A DNA stretch of 64,000 nucleotides from UBA7446 sp024639165. GTDB lineage: Bacteria > Bacteroidota > Bacteroidia > Flavobacteriales > Flavobacteriaceae. The stretch is from positions 1 through 64,000 of the forward strand of contig JAHEIX010000020.1 of assembly GCA_024639165.1 (NCBI GenBank), given 5' to 3'. The translations under genes and the position numbers were made by a program. Position 1 is the first letter of the stretch. Every line of letters begins with the position of its first letter. The notes beneath the pieces were generated by a model, which saw only the letters and a list, made by a program, of their open reading frames with translations, was not told where the DNA came from and did no database searches. Shown piece by piece: positions 45,331 to 55,069 of this stretch.

Positions 45331-45389
45331 ATAGTTGTTAAAAAAGTTACGAAAAAGCTGTATTTTTAACCTTGCTTCCAAAGAGAATT

Positions 45390-47531
45390 ATGAAAAAAAA
45401 GTTATTCTTCCCCCTGTTTTTTGTTGTCCTAATGCTCGTGGCATGGACTCGCTTTAACAACCCAACAACGCATCAATTTTCTGAAGACACCTCAAAAGAC
45501 AAACTCCTTATGGAGCTAATTGCATATTTTATGCAACGTGGACACTTCGACCCTAAGGATATAAGCAACGACTTTTCCGAAGATTTGTACGAGACCTTTT
45601 TGGAAATGCTAGACGGTCAAAAACGGTACTTTCTCAAAAAGGATATCGCTCAATTTGATCGATATAAATATGCATTAGACGACGAGTTTAGGGCGTTGCA
45701 AACCAATTTTTTTGATTTGGTTTACGCCCGTTATTTGGAGCGCAGGAATGAAACCAAATCATTTTATCTCGAGATTTTAGAAAAGCCTTTTGATTTTAGT
45801 AAAAAGGAGGAGATCAATGTGGATTATGAAAATCAACAACACCCTGGCACCTTACGACAAAAGACAGAAAAGTGGCGCAAGCAACTTAAGCTATCTACGC
45901 TTAACATTTTACACAACAAACTAGAAGAGGAAGAAAAGCTTGCTGCAAAAGATGAAAGCTATGTGCCTAAGACATTTGAATTCTTAGAAGAAGAGGCCCG
46001 AGGGATTACCCGTGAAAACATGGAAAACTATTTTTCGCTGATGGAAGACGTCCGCGAGGAGGATTGGTTTGGCAGCTATCTCAATGCTTTTGTAACCCAG
46101 TTTGATCCTCATTCTGTCTATTTCGCTCCCGTGGATAAAGACCGTTTTGATGCATCTATGTCTGGAAAGTATGAAGGAATAGGTGCTCGACTTACAAAGC
46201 GAAACCAAGTCATCAAGATTGTTGATGTGATTTCGGGAGGGCCCATATGGCGCGATCAGTCAATTGAAGTTGGTGACCAAATTATGATGGTGCGTCAAGA
46301 AGAAGGCGACCCCGTTGATGTACAGTCCATGCGTTTAGATGATGCTATTAAACTAATTAAGGGGCCGGCTGAAACAACGGTTTACCTAACCATAAAGCGG
46401 GTAGATGGCACCATAGAAGAAGTAGCTATCAAGCGCGACACTGTTGAGTTAGAAGAATCGTATTTGAAGTCATCACTAGTCCAAAAAGGAGGCAAAACAT
46501 TTGGGCTGATACACCTGCCTAAATTTTATGTTGATTTCAAGGACTACAAAGAACGTAATGCTGCAAAGGACATGGAGCAAGAAATAATTCGACTCAAACA
46601 ACAAGGGGTTCAGGGCTTGGTTATTGATTTGCGAAATAATGGAGGCGGTTCCCTTCAAACAGTAGTGGATATGGCCGGTTTCTTTATTGACGAAGGACCT
46701 GTTGTTCAGGTAAAGACTAGTGATGCTGTGAGTAAGGTTTTAAAAGATCGTGATGGTAAGACACTTTGGGACGGTCCACTAGTAATTATGGTGAATGAGC
46801 TTTCGGCTTCTGCTTCTGAGATTTTAGCGGCTGCCATGCAAGACTATGAAAGAGCAGTTGTTTTGGGGAGCAAGCAAACTTTTGGTAAAGGAACTGTTCA
46901 GAATATAATAGAGCTGAATCGTTTTGTTTCTAAGAGTACCTATGGCGATTTAGGCGCGTTGAAATTTACTACTGAAAAGTTCTATCGCATTACGGGCAAG
47001 TCAACCCAGCTAGAAGGCGTTTATAGCGATGTGGTAGCACCAGACCAATATGCCTATGTTGATATTGGCGAAAAAGACGAAGAAAACCCCTTGGTGTGGG
47101 ATCAGATTGCCTCAGCTTCATTTAGCAAATGGGATGGCTATCAGAACTATCAGCAGGTTATTGAAGATAGCGCTGCTCGCGTGGCTCGTGACACCTTGTT
47201 TCAGCTTATTGACAAGAATGCCAAATGGGTGCGAACACAACAAGACAAAAACGACTTTTCATTGAACTACAAGCTGTTTTCAGATGAAATAGCAAAAGAC
47301 GAATCTTTTGCAGATCAATTTGAAATACTGAATGAATATTCCAATTCGCTGACATTTGAATCCTTGCCTTATGAGTTAGCAAAAATGAAAACCGACACCC
47401 TGCTAGCTGAAAAGCGTAAGCGTTGGAAAAAGTCTTTGAATAAGGATATGTATGTAAATGAGGCAATTTCTATTTTAGAAGCCTTGGACTTAAACTTTAT
47501 TGGCAAAAAACCCCTTGCCATGCAGCGTTAA
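45390..47531 (+). CDS. prc: carboxy-terminal processing (tail-specific) protease
   Basis: A 713-residue S41 peptidase. The ATG at 45390 gives a signal/anchor helix (KLFFPLFFVVLMLVAW); an upstream TTG frame is discounted. The layout is an N-terminal helical domain, a PDZ domain (about residues 240-330, YEGIGARLTKRNQVIKIVDV), the S41 core (GLVIDLRNNGGGSL, then NELSASASEILAAAMQD with the catalytic Ser and KQTFGKGTVQN with the Lys) and a C-terminal helical extension as in E. coli Prc. It acts in the periplasm on proteins with nonpolar C-termini. Confidence 0.95.
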   Translation: MKKKLFFPLFFVVLMLVAWTRFNNPTTHQFSEDTSKDKLLMELIAYFMQRGHFDPKDISNDFSEDLYETFLEMLDGQKRYFLKKDIAQFDRYKYALDDEFRALQTNFFDLVYARYLERRNETKSFYLEILEKPFDFSKKEEINVDYENQQHPGTLRQKTEKWRKQLKLSTLNILHNKLEEEEKLAAKDESYVPKTFEFLEEEARGITRENMENYFSLMEDVREEDWFGSYLNAFVTQFDPHSVYFAPVDKDRFDASMSGKYEGIGARLTKRNQVIKIVDVISGGPIWRDQSIEVGDQIMMVRQEEGDPVDVQSMRLDDAIKLIKGPAETTVYLTIKRVDGTIEEVAIKRDTVELEESYLKSSLVQKGGKTFGLIHLPKFYVDFKDYKERNAAKDMEQEIIRLKQQGVQGLVIDLRNNGGGSLQTVVDMAGFFIDEGPVVQVKTSDAVSKVLKDRDGKTLWDGPLVIMVNELSASASEILAAAMQDYERAVVLGSKQTFGKGTVQNIIELNRFVSKSTYGDLGALKFTTEKFYRITGKSTQLEGVYSDVVAPDQYAYVDIGEKDEENPLVWDQIASASFSKWDGYQNYQQVIEDSAARVARDTLFQLIDKNAKWVRTQQDKNDFSLNYKLFSDEIAKDESFADQFEILNEYSNSLTFESLPYELAKMKTDTLLAEKRKRWKKSLNKDMYVNEAISILEALDLNFIGKKPLAMQR

Positions 47532-47532
47532 T

Positions 47533-48774
47533 CTATTGTATTCTTTGATAATATACACGTAAGTAGATTCCCATAAATATACTAAAAGCCAAGAGGCTAG
47601 ACCCCCCGTAACTCATCAGGGGAAGTGGAATGCCAATGGTAGGCACCAGTCCGACCACCATGCCTAAATTAATACCCACGTGAATGAGTAGTATACAGGC
47701 AAATCCAAGGCAAAACACCCGACTAAAAGTAGTTTTTTGTTTGTAGGCTGTTTTGACAATTTGGGTGATTAGCATCATAAAAAGACCCAAAACTAAAGCA
47801 GTGCCTAAAAATCCCCATTCTTCACCCACAGTTGTAAAGATATAATCGGTTTGTTGTTCTGGGACAAAGCCTCCTTTGGTTTGTGTTCCTTGTAGGTAGC
47901 CCTTACCCAAACCGCCGCCTGAACCAATCGCTATTTGAGACTGATTTATATTATAGCCCACTCCTCGAACATCGACTTCTTTTCCTAACAAAATATTAAA
48001 CCGATCCCTATGTCGTTGTTCAAACACATTATCAAAAATATAGGATACAGAAAGTGTAAAAGCAGCACCCATGATGCTAATTAACAGTATGGGCCTGAGT
48101 GCTTTTTTTACCTTGCGCCAACGCCTGTATATATAGGTAAACAGCAATAAAACGCCAATTGTAATTAGGGTAAAATTAGCGCCTATTAAAAGCGTGAGAA
48201 TGAAAAGCACAAACAAGAGCAGCAGGGTGTATATAAAGTAAGAAGGAAGCCCTTCGGCATGGAGTACAAAGAAAAAGCCTAGAAGTACAATGGCCGTTCC
48301 AGGATCGGGCTGTGCTATCGTTAATATTGCGGGAATGGTTATGATGACAAAGGCACCCATATAATCTTTCACTCTGTCAATGCGCGTATTAAAGCCACCT
48401 AGGTGCTTGGCAATTGCGAGTGCAACCGCAACTTTTGCAAACTCTGAAGGTTGTAAGCTAAATCCGCCAATGGCATACCACGATCTTGCACCGGACACCT
48501 CTGTTCCAAATATCCATAAACCCAATAAACTTAGGACTGACACCATAAATAAGATGCTAGCATACCGCTCAAAAAACTTGATATCAATGAATTGAAATAA
48601 GAAAATCAGGACTATACCAATTCCCAAAGCAATCAACTGTTTTTGCATAAATCCAGCGGCTATTGCCGTGTTATCTACATCGTATACAGCAGAATATATA
48701 TTGACCAAACCGATGCCCACCAACATAAGATAGAGGGATAAGGCATACCAGTCAAATCGTAAAAACTTATTCAT
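47533..48774 (-). CDS. rodA: rod-shape SEDS peptidoglycan glycosyltransferase RodA
   Basis: A 413-residue, ten-helix SEDS protein that polymerises peptidoglycan glycan strands during elongation. SEDS marks are ARSWYAIGGFSLQPSEFAK, AQPDPGTAIVLLG and the C-terminal PLMSYGGSSLLAFSI. Its ATG overlaps the mrdA stop by eight bases, matching its functional pairing with PBP2. It is the last gene of the mreBCD-mrdA-rodA operon and converges on prc with one base between stops. Confidence 0.96.
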   Translation of the reverse strand: MNKFLRFDWYALSLYLMLVGIGLVNIYSAVYDVDNTAIAAGFMQKQLIALGIGIVLIFLFQFIDIKFFERYASILFMVSVLSLLGLWIFGTEVSGARSWYAIGGFSLQPSEFAKVAVALAIAKHLGGFNTRIDRVKDYMGAFVIITIPAILTIAQPDPGTAIVLLGFFFVLHAEGLPSYFIYTLLLLFVLFILTLLIGANFTLITIGVLLLFTYIYRRWRKVKKALRPILLISIMGAAFTLSVSYIFDNVFEQRHRDRFNILLGKEVDVRGVGYNINQSQIAIGSGGGLGKGYLQGTQTKGGFVPEQQTDYIFTTVGEEWGFLGTALVLGLFMMLITQIVKTAYKQKTTFSRVFCLGFACILLIHVGINLGMVVGLVPTIGIPLPLMSYGGSSLLAFSIFMGIYLRVYYQRIQ

Positions 48775-50629
48775 TTATGGTAAAAGGTTTGTTACTTGTT
48801 ACTTTGGCGTATTCCGCTTCAAGGCTTCCGTTGAGCATGCGGTTCTCCAGCCATCTTCGCTTGACCTCACCCTTAAGGTATTTTTCAATCACTAAACTGG
48901 CAATGGGAGCAGCCCAACGTGCCCCCCAATAACCGTTTTCTACGATAACGGCAAGCGCGATTTTAGGATTGTCTTTTGGTGCAAAAGCAATAAAAACAGA
49001 ATGGTCTGTTAGTTGTGTTCTGACGCCATCAATTTTCGTAAAGTTTTCAATGGTACCTGTTTTGCCACAGACCTCAATTCCTCTAATAGCAGCTACTCGG
49101 GCTGTTCCTTTACTTACTACGTCGGCCATTCCCTCAATGACATTTGTAAAATGTTCTTTTGAAATAGAGGTTGCGCGTTTTGTTTTGTATTTGGGGTCAA
49201 TAAAATCTCCTTGTATTTCTTTCACAAAATGGGGGGTGTAGAAAAACCCTTGGTTTGCAATGGTTGCAGCTACATTAGCCAATTGAATGGGTGTCATAAG
49301 TATCTCCCCTTGGCCAATAGCATTAGAAACTATAGTAGACCCGCGCCATCGTTGACTTGGGTACCAAAGATTATAAAAGTTGGCGTTGGGAACATATCCA
49401 GGTTGTCCCACGGGGTGATCATATCCCAAATAGTTACCCAAACCAAAGCTATTCAGGTGCTTGTACCAAGTATTGATATTTTCTTCAACCTTGTTGTCGT
49501 TATCTATAATACGACGGTAAACGTTCGAAAAATAGGTATTACACGACTTGTAAATACCCCTGTTCAGATTATTTTTTGTGCCCGGCGGACACATGCATGC
49601 CATAAATTGATTTCTAGCATAGTAGTGTCCGCTATAACAAGTGAATTTTGTATTGGAGTCTACCACACCTTCTTCTAGTGCCACAAGTGCATTTAACACT
49701 TTAAAAGGGGATCCAGGTGCATATTGTCCTTGTAGCGAGCGGTCAAATAAATACCTGTTAAGGGTGTCTTGTTTTAATTCTTCAAAAAAGGCAGAACGAT
49801 CTCTACCCACAAGTGCGTTGGGATCAAAGGTTGGTGTGCTTACGCTCATCAAAATCTCTCCTGTGCTTGGTTCAATTGCCAAAATACCACCTCGCTTATT
49901 TGCCAGTAGTCTAGTTCCGTATTCTTGAAGCTCAATATCAACTGACAGCGTTATGTCTTGCGCAGGTATTGGTAGGGTATCGAGTGTCCCATCTTTGTAG
50001 GGGCCAATAATTCTGTTAAACTTATCTCTTTGCAGATAAGAAACACCTTTGGTCCCTCGTAGTATTTTTTCATAGGTTTTCTCAATTCCTTGACGTCCTA
50101 TGAGCTCCCCTTTAACGTAGTAGGGGTTGTTGCGTATATCGAAATTATTAACTTCACTTATGTAGCCCAGGAGATTGGATGCTACTTTTGTTTGGTAGTT
50201 TCTAACAGATTTCCGCTGAATGTACATGCCAGGAAACTTCCACATCTTTTCCTGTAAAATGGCATAATCTTGTTTGGAAATTTGGTTTAAAAGAACCGAT
50301 GGCGCACGCAGTGAATAACGTTGCGCTTTGTTTATACTTTCGACTAATTTTGATTTAGGTAAACGCAGCATTTCGCAAAGGTCCAAGGTGTCAAATACCT
50401 TAAGGTTTTTGGGAATCACCATTAAGTCATACATGGGTTGATTGGAAACCAACAGGGTTCCGTTTCTGTCAAAAACATACCCTCGCTCTGGGTATACATA
50501 TCGCTTTAATACCGAGTTTTTTAAGGAAAGATCTTCGTATTGATTTGAAAGTATTTGAAGGAAAAATAACCTGATAAAGAGCACACTACCTACAAATGCA
50601 ATCGCTGTGGTAAAAAAGCGGGTTCTCAT
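48767..50629 (-). CDS. mrdA: penicillin-binding protein 2 (elongasome transpeptidase)
   Basis: A 620-residue class B PBP. The start at 50629 (MRTRFFTTAIAF) is chosen because it overlaps the mreD TGA by one base and begins a membrane anchor; the longer frame runs into mreD. The dimerisation domain is followed by the transpeptidase with SxxK as SPFK, SxN as SCN and KTG as CGKTGT. It cross-links the strands made by RodA. Confidence 0.95.
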   Translation of the reverse strand: MRTRFFTTAIAFVGSVLFIRLFFLQILSNQYEDLSLKNSVLKRYVYPERGYVFDRNGTLLVSNQPMYDLMVIPKNLKVFDTLDLCEMLRLPKSKLVESINKAQRYSLRAPSVLLNQISKQDYAILQEKMWKFPGMYIQRKSVRNYQTKVASNLLGYISEVNNFDIRNNPYYVKGELIGRQGIEKTYEKILRGTKGVSYLQRDKFNRIIGPYKDGTLDTLPIPAQDITLSVDIELQEYGTRLLANKRGGILAIEPSTGEILMSVSTPTFDPNALVGRDRSAFFEELKQDTLNRYLFDRSLQGQYAPGSPFKVLNALVALEEGVVDSNTKFTCYSGHYYARNQFMACMCPPGTKNNLNRGIYKSCNTYFSNVYRRIIDNDNKVEENINTWYKHLNSFGLGNYLGYDHPVGQPGYVPNANFYNLWYPSQRWRGSTIVSNAIGQGEILMTPIQLANVAATIANQGFFYTPHFVKEIQGDFIDPKYKTKRATSISKEHFTNVIEGMADVVSKGTARVAAIRGIEVCGKTGTIENFTKIDGVRTQLTDHSVFIAFAPKDNPKIALAVIVENGYWGARWAAPIASLVIEKYLKGEVKRRWLENRMLNGSLEAEYAKVTSNKPFTINE

Positions 50630-51129
50630 CACTTTGTTTTTTGGGTTAAAACAAGCAGTAAAAAACAGGTCATAATGGTTAAAATACTGGTTGCCCCCCA
50701 TGCGCCTAACAACCAGCCTAACTTAGACCAGCTTCCTGTCATGGCAGTAAAAAGGAAAAAGTGATGAACCAATATGATAAGCAAGGTGTAGAGACAAAGG
50801 CTCCCGAATGATTCGTTTTCAATCTTCAGGTCTCTTAAGGATATGGTGTCTCTATATGCAGCGCGCATTAGCAGTGGCCTTGTGAAGCACGCAATCAGAC
50901 TTGCGACGGTGTGAATGCCCCCAGACAAGAAAAGCAAGTCCACCATAATTCCTATAAAAAATCCGACCAATAACACTACCCACGCTTCCCATTGGTGCGG
51001 TAACAGCACAAATAAAAGCACATAGATTAAGGGTGCATATGGAATCCCTAGCATGATAGGGTCAAGCATAAAAATCTGTGCAAAGACAAGTGCCAAAAAC
51101 CAAATCAGTAAGCTTATCGGTTTACTCAT
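50629..51129 (-). CDS. mreD: rod-shape-determining membrane protein MreD
   Basis: A 166-residue protein with five or six hydrophobic segments, located between mreC and mrdA with an eight-base overlap at its start. The sequence itself is poorly conserved, as usual for MreD. The assignment rests on the operon position, length and the segment VGFFIGIMVDLLF. Confidence 0.85.
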   Translation of the reverse strand: MSKPISLLIWFLALVFAQIFMLDPIMLGIPYAPLIYVLLFVLLPHQWEAWVVLLVGFFIGIMVDLLFLSGGIHTVASLIACFTRPLLMRAAYRDTISLRDLKIENESFGSLCLYTLLIILVHHFFLFTAMTGSWSKLGWLLGAWGATSILTIMTCFLLLVLTQKTK

Positions 51130-51922
51130 TATCGATGATCATTTCTTTTATTGTTTCAGCCTTAGGTATCACAACGCCATAGACATAATCCAGATTGGTC
51201 ATGTCTTGAAAAAGGGATATGTGGAGTTGGTAATAGTTGTCGTTTGTAGGAACAATGACATCACGAATAACGCCGAGGTCAATATGTTTTGGAAAAATAG
51301 CTGACATTCCTCCTGTGACAATAGTGTCTCCCACTTGTACATTAGCAGCTAAGGGGACGTCAGACAATATCATATCTTTTGGCGAATCACCATTCCAATG
51401 GAGACTACCAAAATGATTGCTTTTTTTAAGTTTTGCATTAATACTCAGCGCCTTATTTAGTAAGGAAATAACACTGCTGGTTTCTTCATTGATGCTATGA
51501 ACAATCCCAACGACTCCTTTTGCAGAAATAATCCCCATTTCCTTGTGGATGCCGCTTTTTTTCCCGGCGTTGAGTGTGATATGATTGTAGTTGAGCTGAA
51601 TACTATTGCGAATAACTTGAGCAGGAATTACTTCAAATGGAATACTGTCTAAAAGAAGCGCTTGATTCTGCTCATTGATAAGCTTTGCTAACAGATACTG
51701 GTTGTCTTCGATAAGTTGTTGGTTATGCTGATTAAGCTTAAAGTAAGAAAAAAACTGATGGCGAGCCTCAAAAAAAGGAGCTAGGGCAGCATTGTTAAGT
51801 GCTAAAAAGTTACTGCGCTGGTAATTGTGATTACGTGCCATATATTGAAGGGATAGCGCTAGCAACAAAATAAACAGCAGTAGCGTTCTGTTTCGCAGTA
51901 TGCTGTTCAGTAATTTTTGCAT
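51122..51922 (-). CDS. mreC: rod-shape-determining protein MreC
   Basis: A 266-residue protein with an N-terminal transmembrane helix, a coiled coil at about residues 60-85 (QHNQQLIEDNQYLLAKL) and two beta-barrel domains (VIPAQVIRNSIQLNYNHITLNAG, then GVVGIVHSINEETSSVISL). The GGMSAIFPKHIDLG region is typical. It links MreB to PBP2 in the periplasm. Confidence 0.93.
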   Translation of the reverse strand: MQKLLNSILRNRTLLLFILLLALSLQYMARNHNYQRSNFLALNNAALAPFFEARHQFFSYFKLNQHNQQLIEDNQYLLAKLINEQNQALLLDSIPFEVIPAQVIRNSIQLNYNHITLNAGKKSGIHKEMGIISAKGVVGIVHSINEETSSVISLLNKALSINAKLKKSNHFGSLHWNGDSPKDMILSDVPLAANVQVGDTIVTGGMSAIFPKHIDLGVIRDVIVPTNDNYYQLHISLFQDMTNLDYVYGVVIPKAETIKEMIIDNE

Positions 51923-51930
51923 GTGTTACA

Positions 51931-52959
51931 CTACTTTATCAAAACAGACTTGTATCGCTCAATATTTTTAAGCACGGTGCCTGTTCCTCGAACTACAGCT
52001 CTAAGTGGATCTTCTGCAATAAAAATGGGGAGTTCCGTTTTTTGAGATAGTCTTTTGTCTAGACCTCGGAGCATAGAACCACCGCCGGCTAGATATACAC
52101 CAGTATTGTAGATATCTGCTGCTAGCTCGGGAGGCGTTTGCGCAAGTGTTTCCATAACAGAATCTTCAATTCGTACTATGGATTTATCTAATGCCTTGTA
52201 GATTTCTCTGTATGAAATAAGAATTTCTTTAGGTTTTCCTGTCAATAAATCACGTCCCTGAACCGACATGTCTTCTGGTGGGCTTTCCAATTCCTCAGTT
52301 GCAGAGCCAATGCTAATTTTGACACGTTCTGCTGTGCGTTCACCAATAAACAAGTTGTGTTGGGTGCGCATATAATAGATGATATCGTTTGTGAATACAT
52401 CACCAGCAATTTTAACGGATTTATCACATACAATTCCTGAAAGGGCAATGACCGCAATTTCAGTAGTACCACCCCCAATATCAACAATCATATTTCCCTT
52501 TGGTTGCATGATGTCAACGCCAATACCAATAGCTGCTGCCATAGGTTCGTGAATCAAATAGACTTCTTTTCCGTTAACACGTTCTGCAGATTCTCTAACG
52601 GCACGCATCTCCACTTCTGTAATTCCAGAGGGTATACAGATGACCATACGAAGCGATGGCGTAAAAAAGCGTTTTTTGAGTGAAGGAATATTCTTGATAA
52701 ACAAGCTAATCATTTGCTCAGAAGCATTAAAATCAGCAATAACGCCGTCTTTTAGTGGACGTATCGTTTTGATATTTTCATGGGTTTTACCTTGCATCTG
52801 GTTGGCTTCTTGACCCACAGCAATAATTTTGCTGTTCCTTCTGTCCATAGCTACTATAGATGGACTGTCAACCACTACCTTATCATTGTGAATAATAAGC
52901 GTGTTAGCAGTACCTAAGTCTATAGCTATTTCTTCAGTCAAAAAGTCAAAAAATCCCAT
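51931..52959 (-). CDS. mreB: rod-shape-determining actin homologue MreB
   Basis: A 342-residue bacterial actin. Phosphate-1 (AIDLGTANTLI), the IHEPMAAAIGIG loop, phosphate-2 (NMIVDIGGGTTEIAVIAL) and the adenosine motif (GVYLAGGGSMLRGLD) are all clear. It heads the cell-shape operon, 30 bases after purH on the same strand. Confidence 0.97.
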   Translation of the reverse strand: MGFFDFLTEEIAIDLGTANTLIIHNDKVVVDSPSIVAMDRRNSKIIAVGQEANQMQGKTHENIKTIRPLKDGVIADFNASEQMISLFIKNIPSLKKRFFTPSLRMVICIPSGITEVEMRAVRESAERVNGKEVYLIHEPMAAAIGIGVDIMQPKGNMIVDIGGGTTEIAVIALSGIVCDKSVKIAGDVFTNDIIYYMRTQHNLFIGERTAERVKISIGSATEELESPPEDMSVQGRDLLTGKPKEILISYREIYKALDKSIVRIEDSVMETLAQTPPELAADIYNTGVYLAGGGSMLRGLDKRLSQKTELPIFIAEDPLRAVVRGTGTVLKNIERYKSVLIK

Positions 52960-52989
52960 GAAATTGGTATTGGTATGTAATAATACGAA

Positions 52990-54516
52990 TTAATGTTTAA
53001 AATGCCTTACACCAGACATAACCATTGCCAAATTATTTCCATTGCAATAGTCTATGCTCAATTGATCTTTGACAGACCCTCCAGGTTGAATTACGGCTAC
53101 AATGCCAGCATTATTTGCAATTTCAACACAATCTGGGAAAGGAAAGAAAGCATCACTAGCCATAACTGCTCCCGTCAAATCAAAACCAAAATGTTTTGCT
53201 TTTTCAATAGATTGATTTAATGCATCTACTCTTGAGGTTTGGCCTGTTCCAGCGGCAAATAACTGTCCGTTTTTAGCTAAAACAATGGTGTTGGATTTGG
53301 TGTGTTTTGCAATTTTAGAAGCAAACAACAAATCGCTAATTTCCTGTGTGGTGGCTTTTCTTTCTGTGACGTCACGCAGTATAGACTGGTCGTCTGTTAT
53401 CCCGTCACGTTCTTGCACCAAATGTCCATTGAGGCAAGAGCGAACCAAAGAAGATGGCTGTGGATAGCTTTTTAAATCCAGCAAAATTCTATTCTTCTTT
53501 TGTTTCAATACTTCCAAAGCACTTGCTTCAAAAGCAGGGGCAATAACAACCTCACAGAAAAGCGTATTGATTTTTTCGGCTGTGGGAAGGTCTATAGTGG
53601 TGTTGGCAATTAGCACGCCACCAAAAGCAGATACTGGATCTCCGGCAAGTGCGTCTGTGTAGGCTTGTGAAATGCTATCACGGGTAGCCAATCCACAAGC
53701 ATTGTTGTGTTTTAGGATAGCAAAAGTGGGCGCATCGTCTTTAAATTCTGCCATCAGTTGTACTGCGGCATCAACATCGAGGAGGTTGTTGTAAGAAAGC
53801 GCCTTACCGTGATGCTTAAAAAATACCTCTTCGAAATTGCCAAAGAAAGTTCCTTTTTGATGTGGATTCTCGCCATATCGTAATAGTTTACCTTCGTTGT
53901 AGCTCAGCTTTAAAGCATCGTTATCTTCTTCAAAGAAATTGAAAATATGCGTGTCGTAATGCGAAGATACACGGAACGCATTTGCGGCAAATTGTTTACG
54001 ATCTGCCAATGCTGTTTTTCCATTTTTACTTTCTAGTAATGCTAGAAAGTCATCGTAATCACCAACGGATGATACGCACAAGACGTCTTTGTAGTTTTTG
54101 GCAGCAGCACGGATAAGTGAAATCCCACCAATGTCTATTTTTTCTATGATGTCTGCTTCTGATGCGCCAGATCTAACGGTATCTTCAAATGGATACAAAT
54201 CTACCAATACAATATCAAGATGTGGTATGCTGTATGCTGCTAACTCTTCTTGATCATTTTCATTTGATCTGCGGTTCAGAATTCCACCAAAAACTTTGGG
54301 GTGTAAGGTTTTAACACGCCCCCCTAAAATGGAAGGGTATGAAGTCAAATCCTCTACCTGAATTACGGGAACTCCCTGCGCCTCAATAAAGGCTGCAGTT
54401 CCACCTGTTGAATAGAGCGTAATGCCCAACTCGTGCATTTTGGTAACGATGGGGGCAAGCCCCTCTTTGTTGAATACAGAAATAAGGGCGGATTTGGCTT
54501 GGATAGCGTCTTGCAT
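52990..54516 (-). CDS. purH: bifunctional AICAR formyltransferase / IMP cyclohydrolase
   Basis: A 508-residue enzyme for the last two steps of purine synthesis. The N-terminal cyclohydrolase domain shows STGGTAAFIE and GGRVKTLHPKVFGGIL. The C-terminal formyltransferase domain has ILKHNNACGLA (catalytic Lys/His) and DAFFPFPDCVEIA. The length is normal. It precedes mreB by 30 bases, so it may share a transcript. Confidence 0.97.
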   Translation of the reverse strand: MQDAIQAKSALISVFNKEGLAPIVTKMHELGITLYSTGGTAAFIEAQGVPVIQVEDLTSYPSILGGRVKTLHPKVFGGILNRRSNENDQEELAAYSIPHLDIVLVDLYPFEDTVRSGASEADIIEKIDIGGISLIRAAAKNYKDVLCVSSVGDYDDFLALLESKNGKTALADRKQFAANAFRVSSHYDTHIFNFFEEDNDALKLSYNEGKLLRYGENPHQKGTFFGNFEEVFFKHHGKALSYNNLLDVDAAVQLMAEFKDDAPTFAILKHNNACGLATRDSISQAYTDALAGDPVSAFGGVLIANTTIDLPTAEKINTLFCEVVIAPAFEASALEVLKQKKNRILLDLKSYPQPSSLVRSCLNGHLVQERDGITDDQSILRDVTERKATTQEISDLLFASKIAKHTKSNTIVLAKNGQLFAAGTGQTSRVDALNQSIEKAKHFGFDLTGAVMASDAFFPFPDCVEIANNAGIVAVIQPGGSVKDQLSIDYCNGNNLAMVMSGVRHFKH

Positions 54517-54557
54517 GAAATAAAAATTGAAAGCACAAAAGTAGGAATTTTATCCCA

Positions 54558-55028
54558 CTAAAAGTTCATTTTTGAACGCAATAAATAAGTCGCAACACGT
54601 TGGTTTACTTCCGCCAAAAACACCTCGTCATTTTTGTCAAAAGCACGGGCTGTATTGGAGTCTATATCAATTTGCCCCACGTTTTTCCCCTCCATAAATA
54701 GCGGTACCACAATTTCAGACTTTACGTCTATGCTACAAGCAATATAGTTGTCTTGCTCAGATACGTCGTCTACCACAAAATTTTGATTGCTCAAAGCTAC
54801 CTGGCCACAGATCCCTTTTCCAAATGGAATTACGGTATGGTCTGTTGGCTTTCCAGCGAATGCTTTTAGATGGAGTTCTTTTTTTTCAGGTTTGTGAAAG
54901 TAGAAGCCTACCCAATCGTAGCTTGGGAGTTTTTGTTGAATTTCAGCACAAACCCATTCCAATGCCGTTTGGGGGTCTTGACTTTGATTCAAATATTTGG
55001 CAATATGTTCAAGAAGGGATTTATACAT
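54558..55028 (-). CDS. msrC: free methionine-R-sulfoxide reductase (GAF domain)
   Basis: A 156-residue single GAF-domain protein. The catalytic-type cysteines are present: GKGICGQVA and NYIACSIDVKSEIVVP, with the WVGFYF motif upstream. This matches fRMsr enzymes that reduce free methionine-(R)-sulfoxide. Its start lies only a few bases after the groEL terminator hairpin, so it probably has its own promoter or uses read-through. Confidence 0.9.
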   Translation of the reverse strand: MYKSLLEHIAKYLNQSQDPQTALEWVCAEIQQKLPSYDWVGFYFHKPEKKELHLKAFAGKPTDHTVIPFGKGICGQVALSNQNFVVDDVSEQDNYIACSIDVKSEIVVPLFMEGKNVGQIDIDSNTARAFDKNDEVFLAEVNQRVATYLLRSKMNF

Positions 55029-55055
55029 AAAAAAACTGCCCCATAAAGGGGCAGT
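55029..55055 (-). terminator. intrinsic terminator of groESL
   Basis: On the minus strand an eight-pair GC-rich stem (ACTGCCCC with GGGGCAGT, five-base loop) is followed by seven T's. It begins 15 bases after the groEL stop. The T-run touches the msrC start codon. Confidence 0.85.
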
Positions 55056-55069
55056 AAATAATGAATTGT

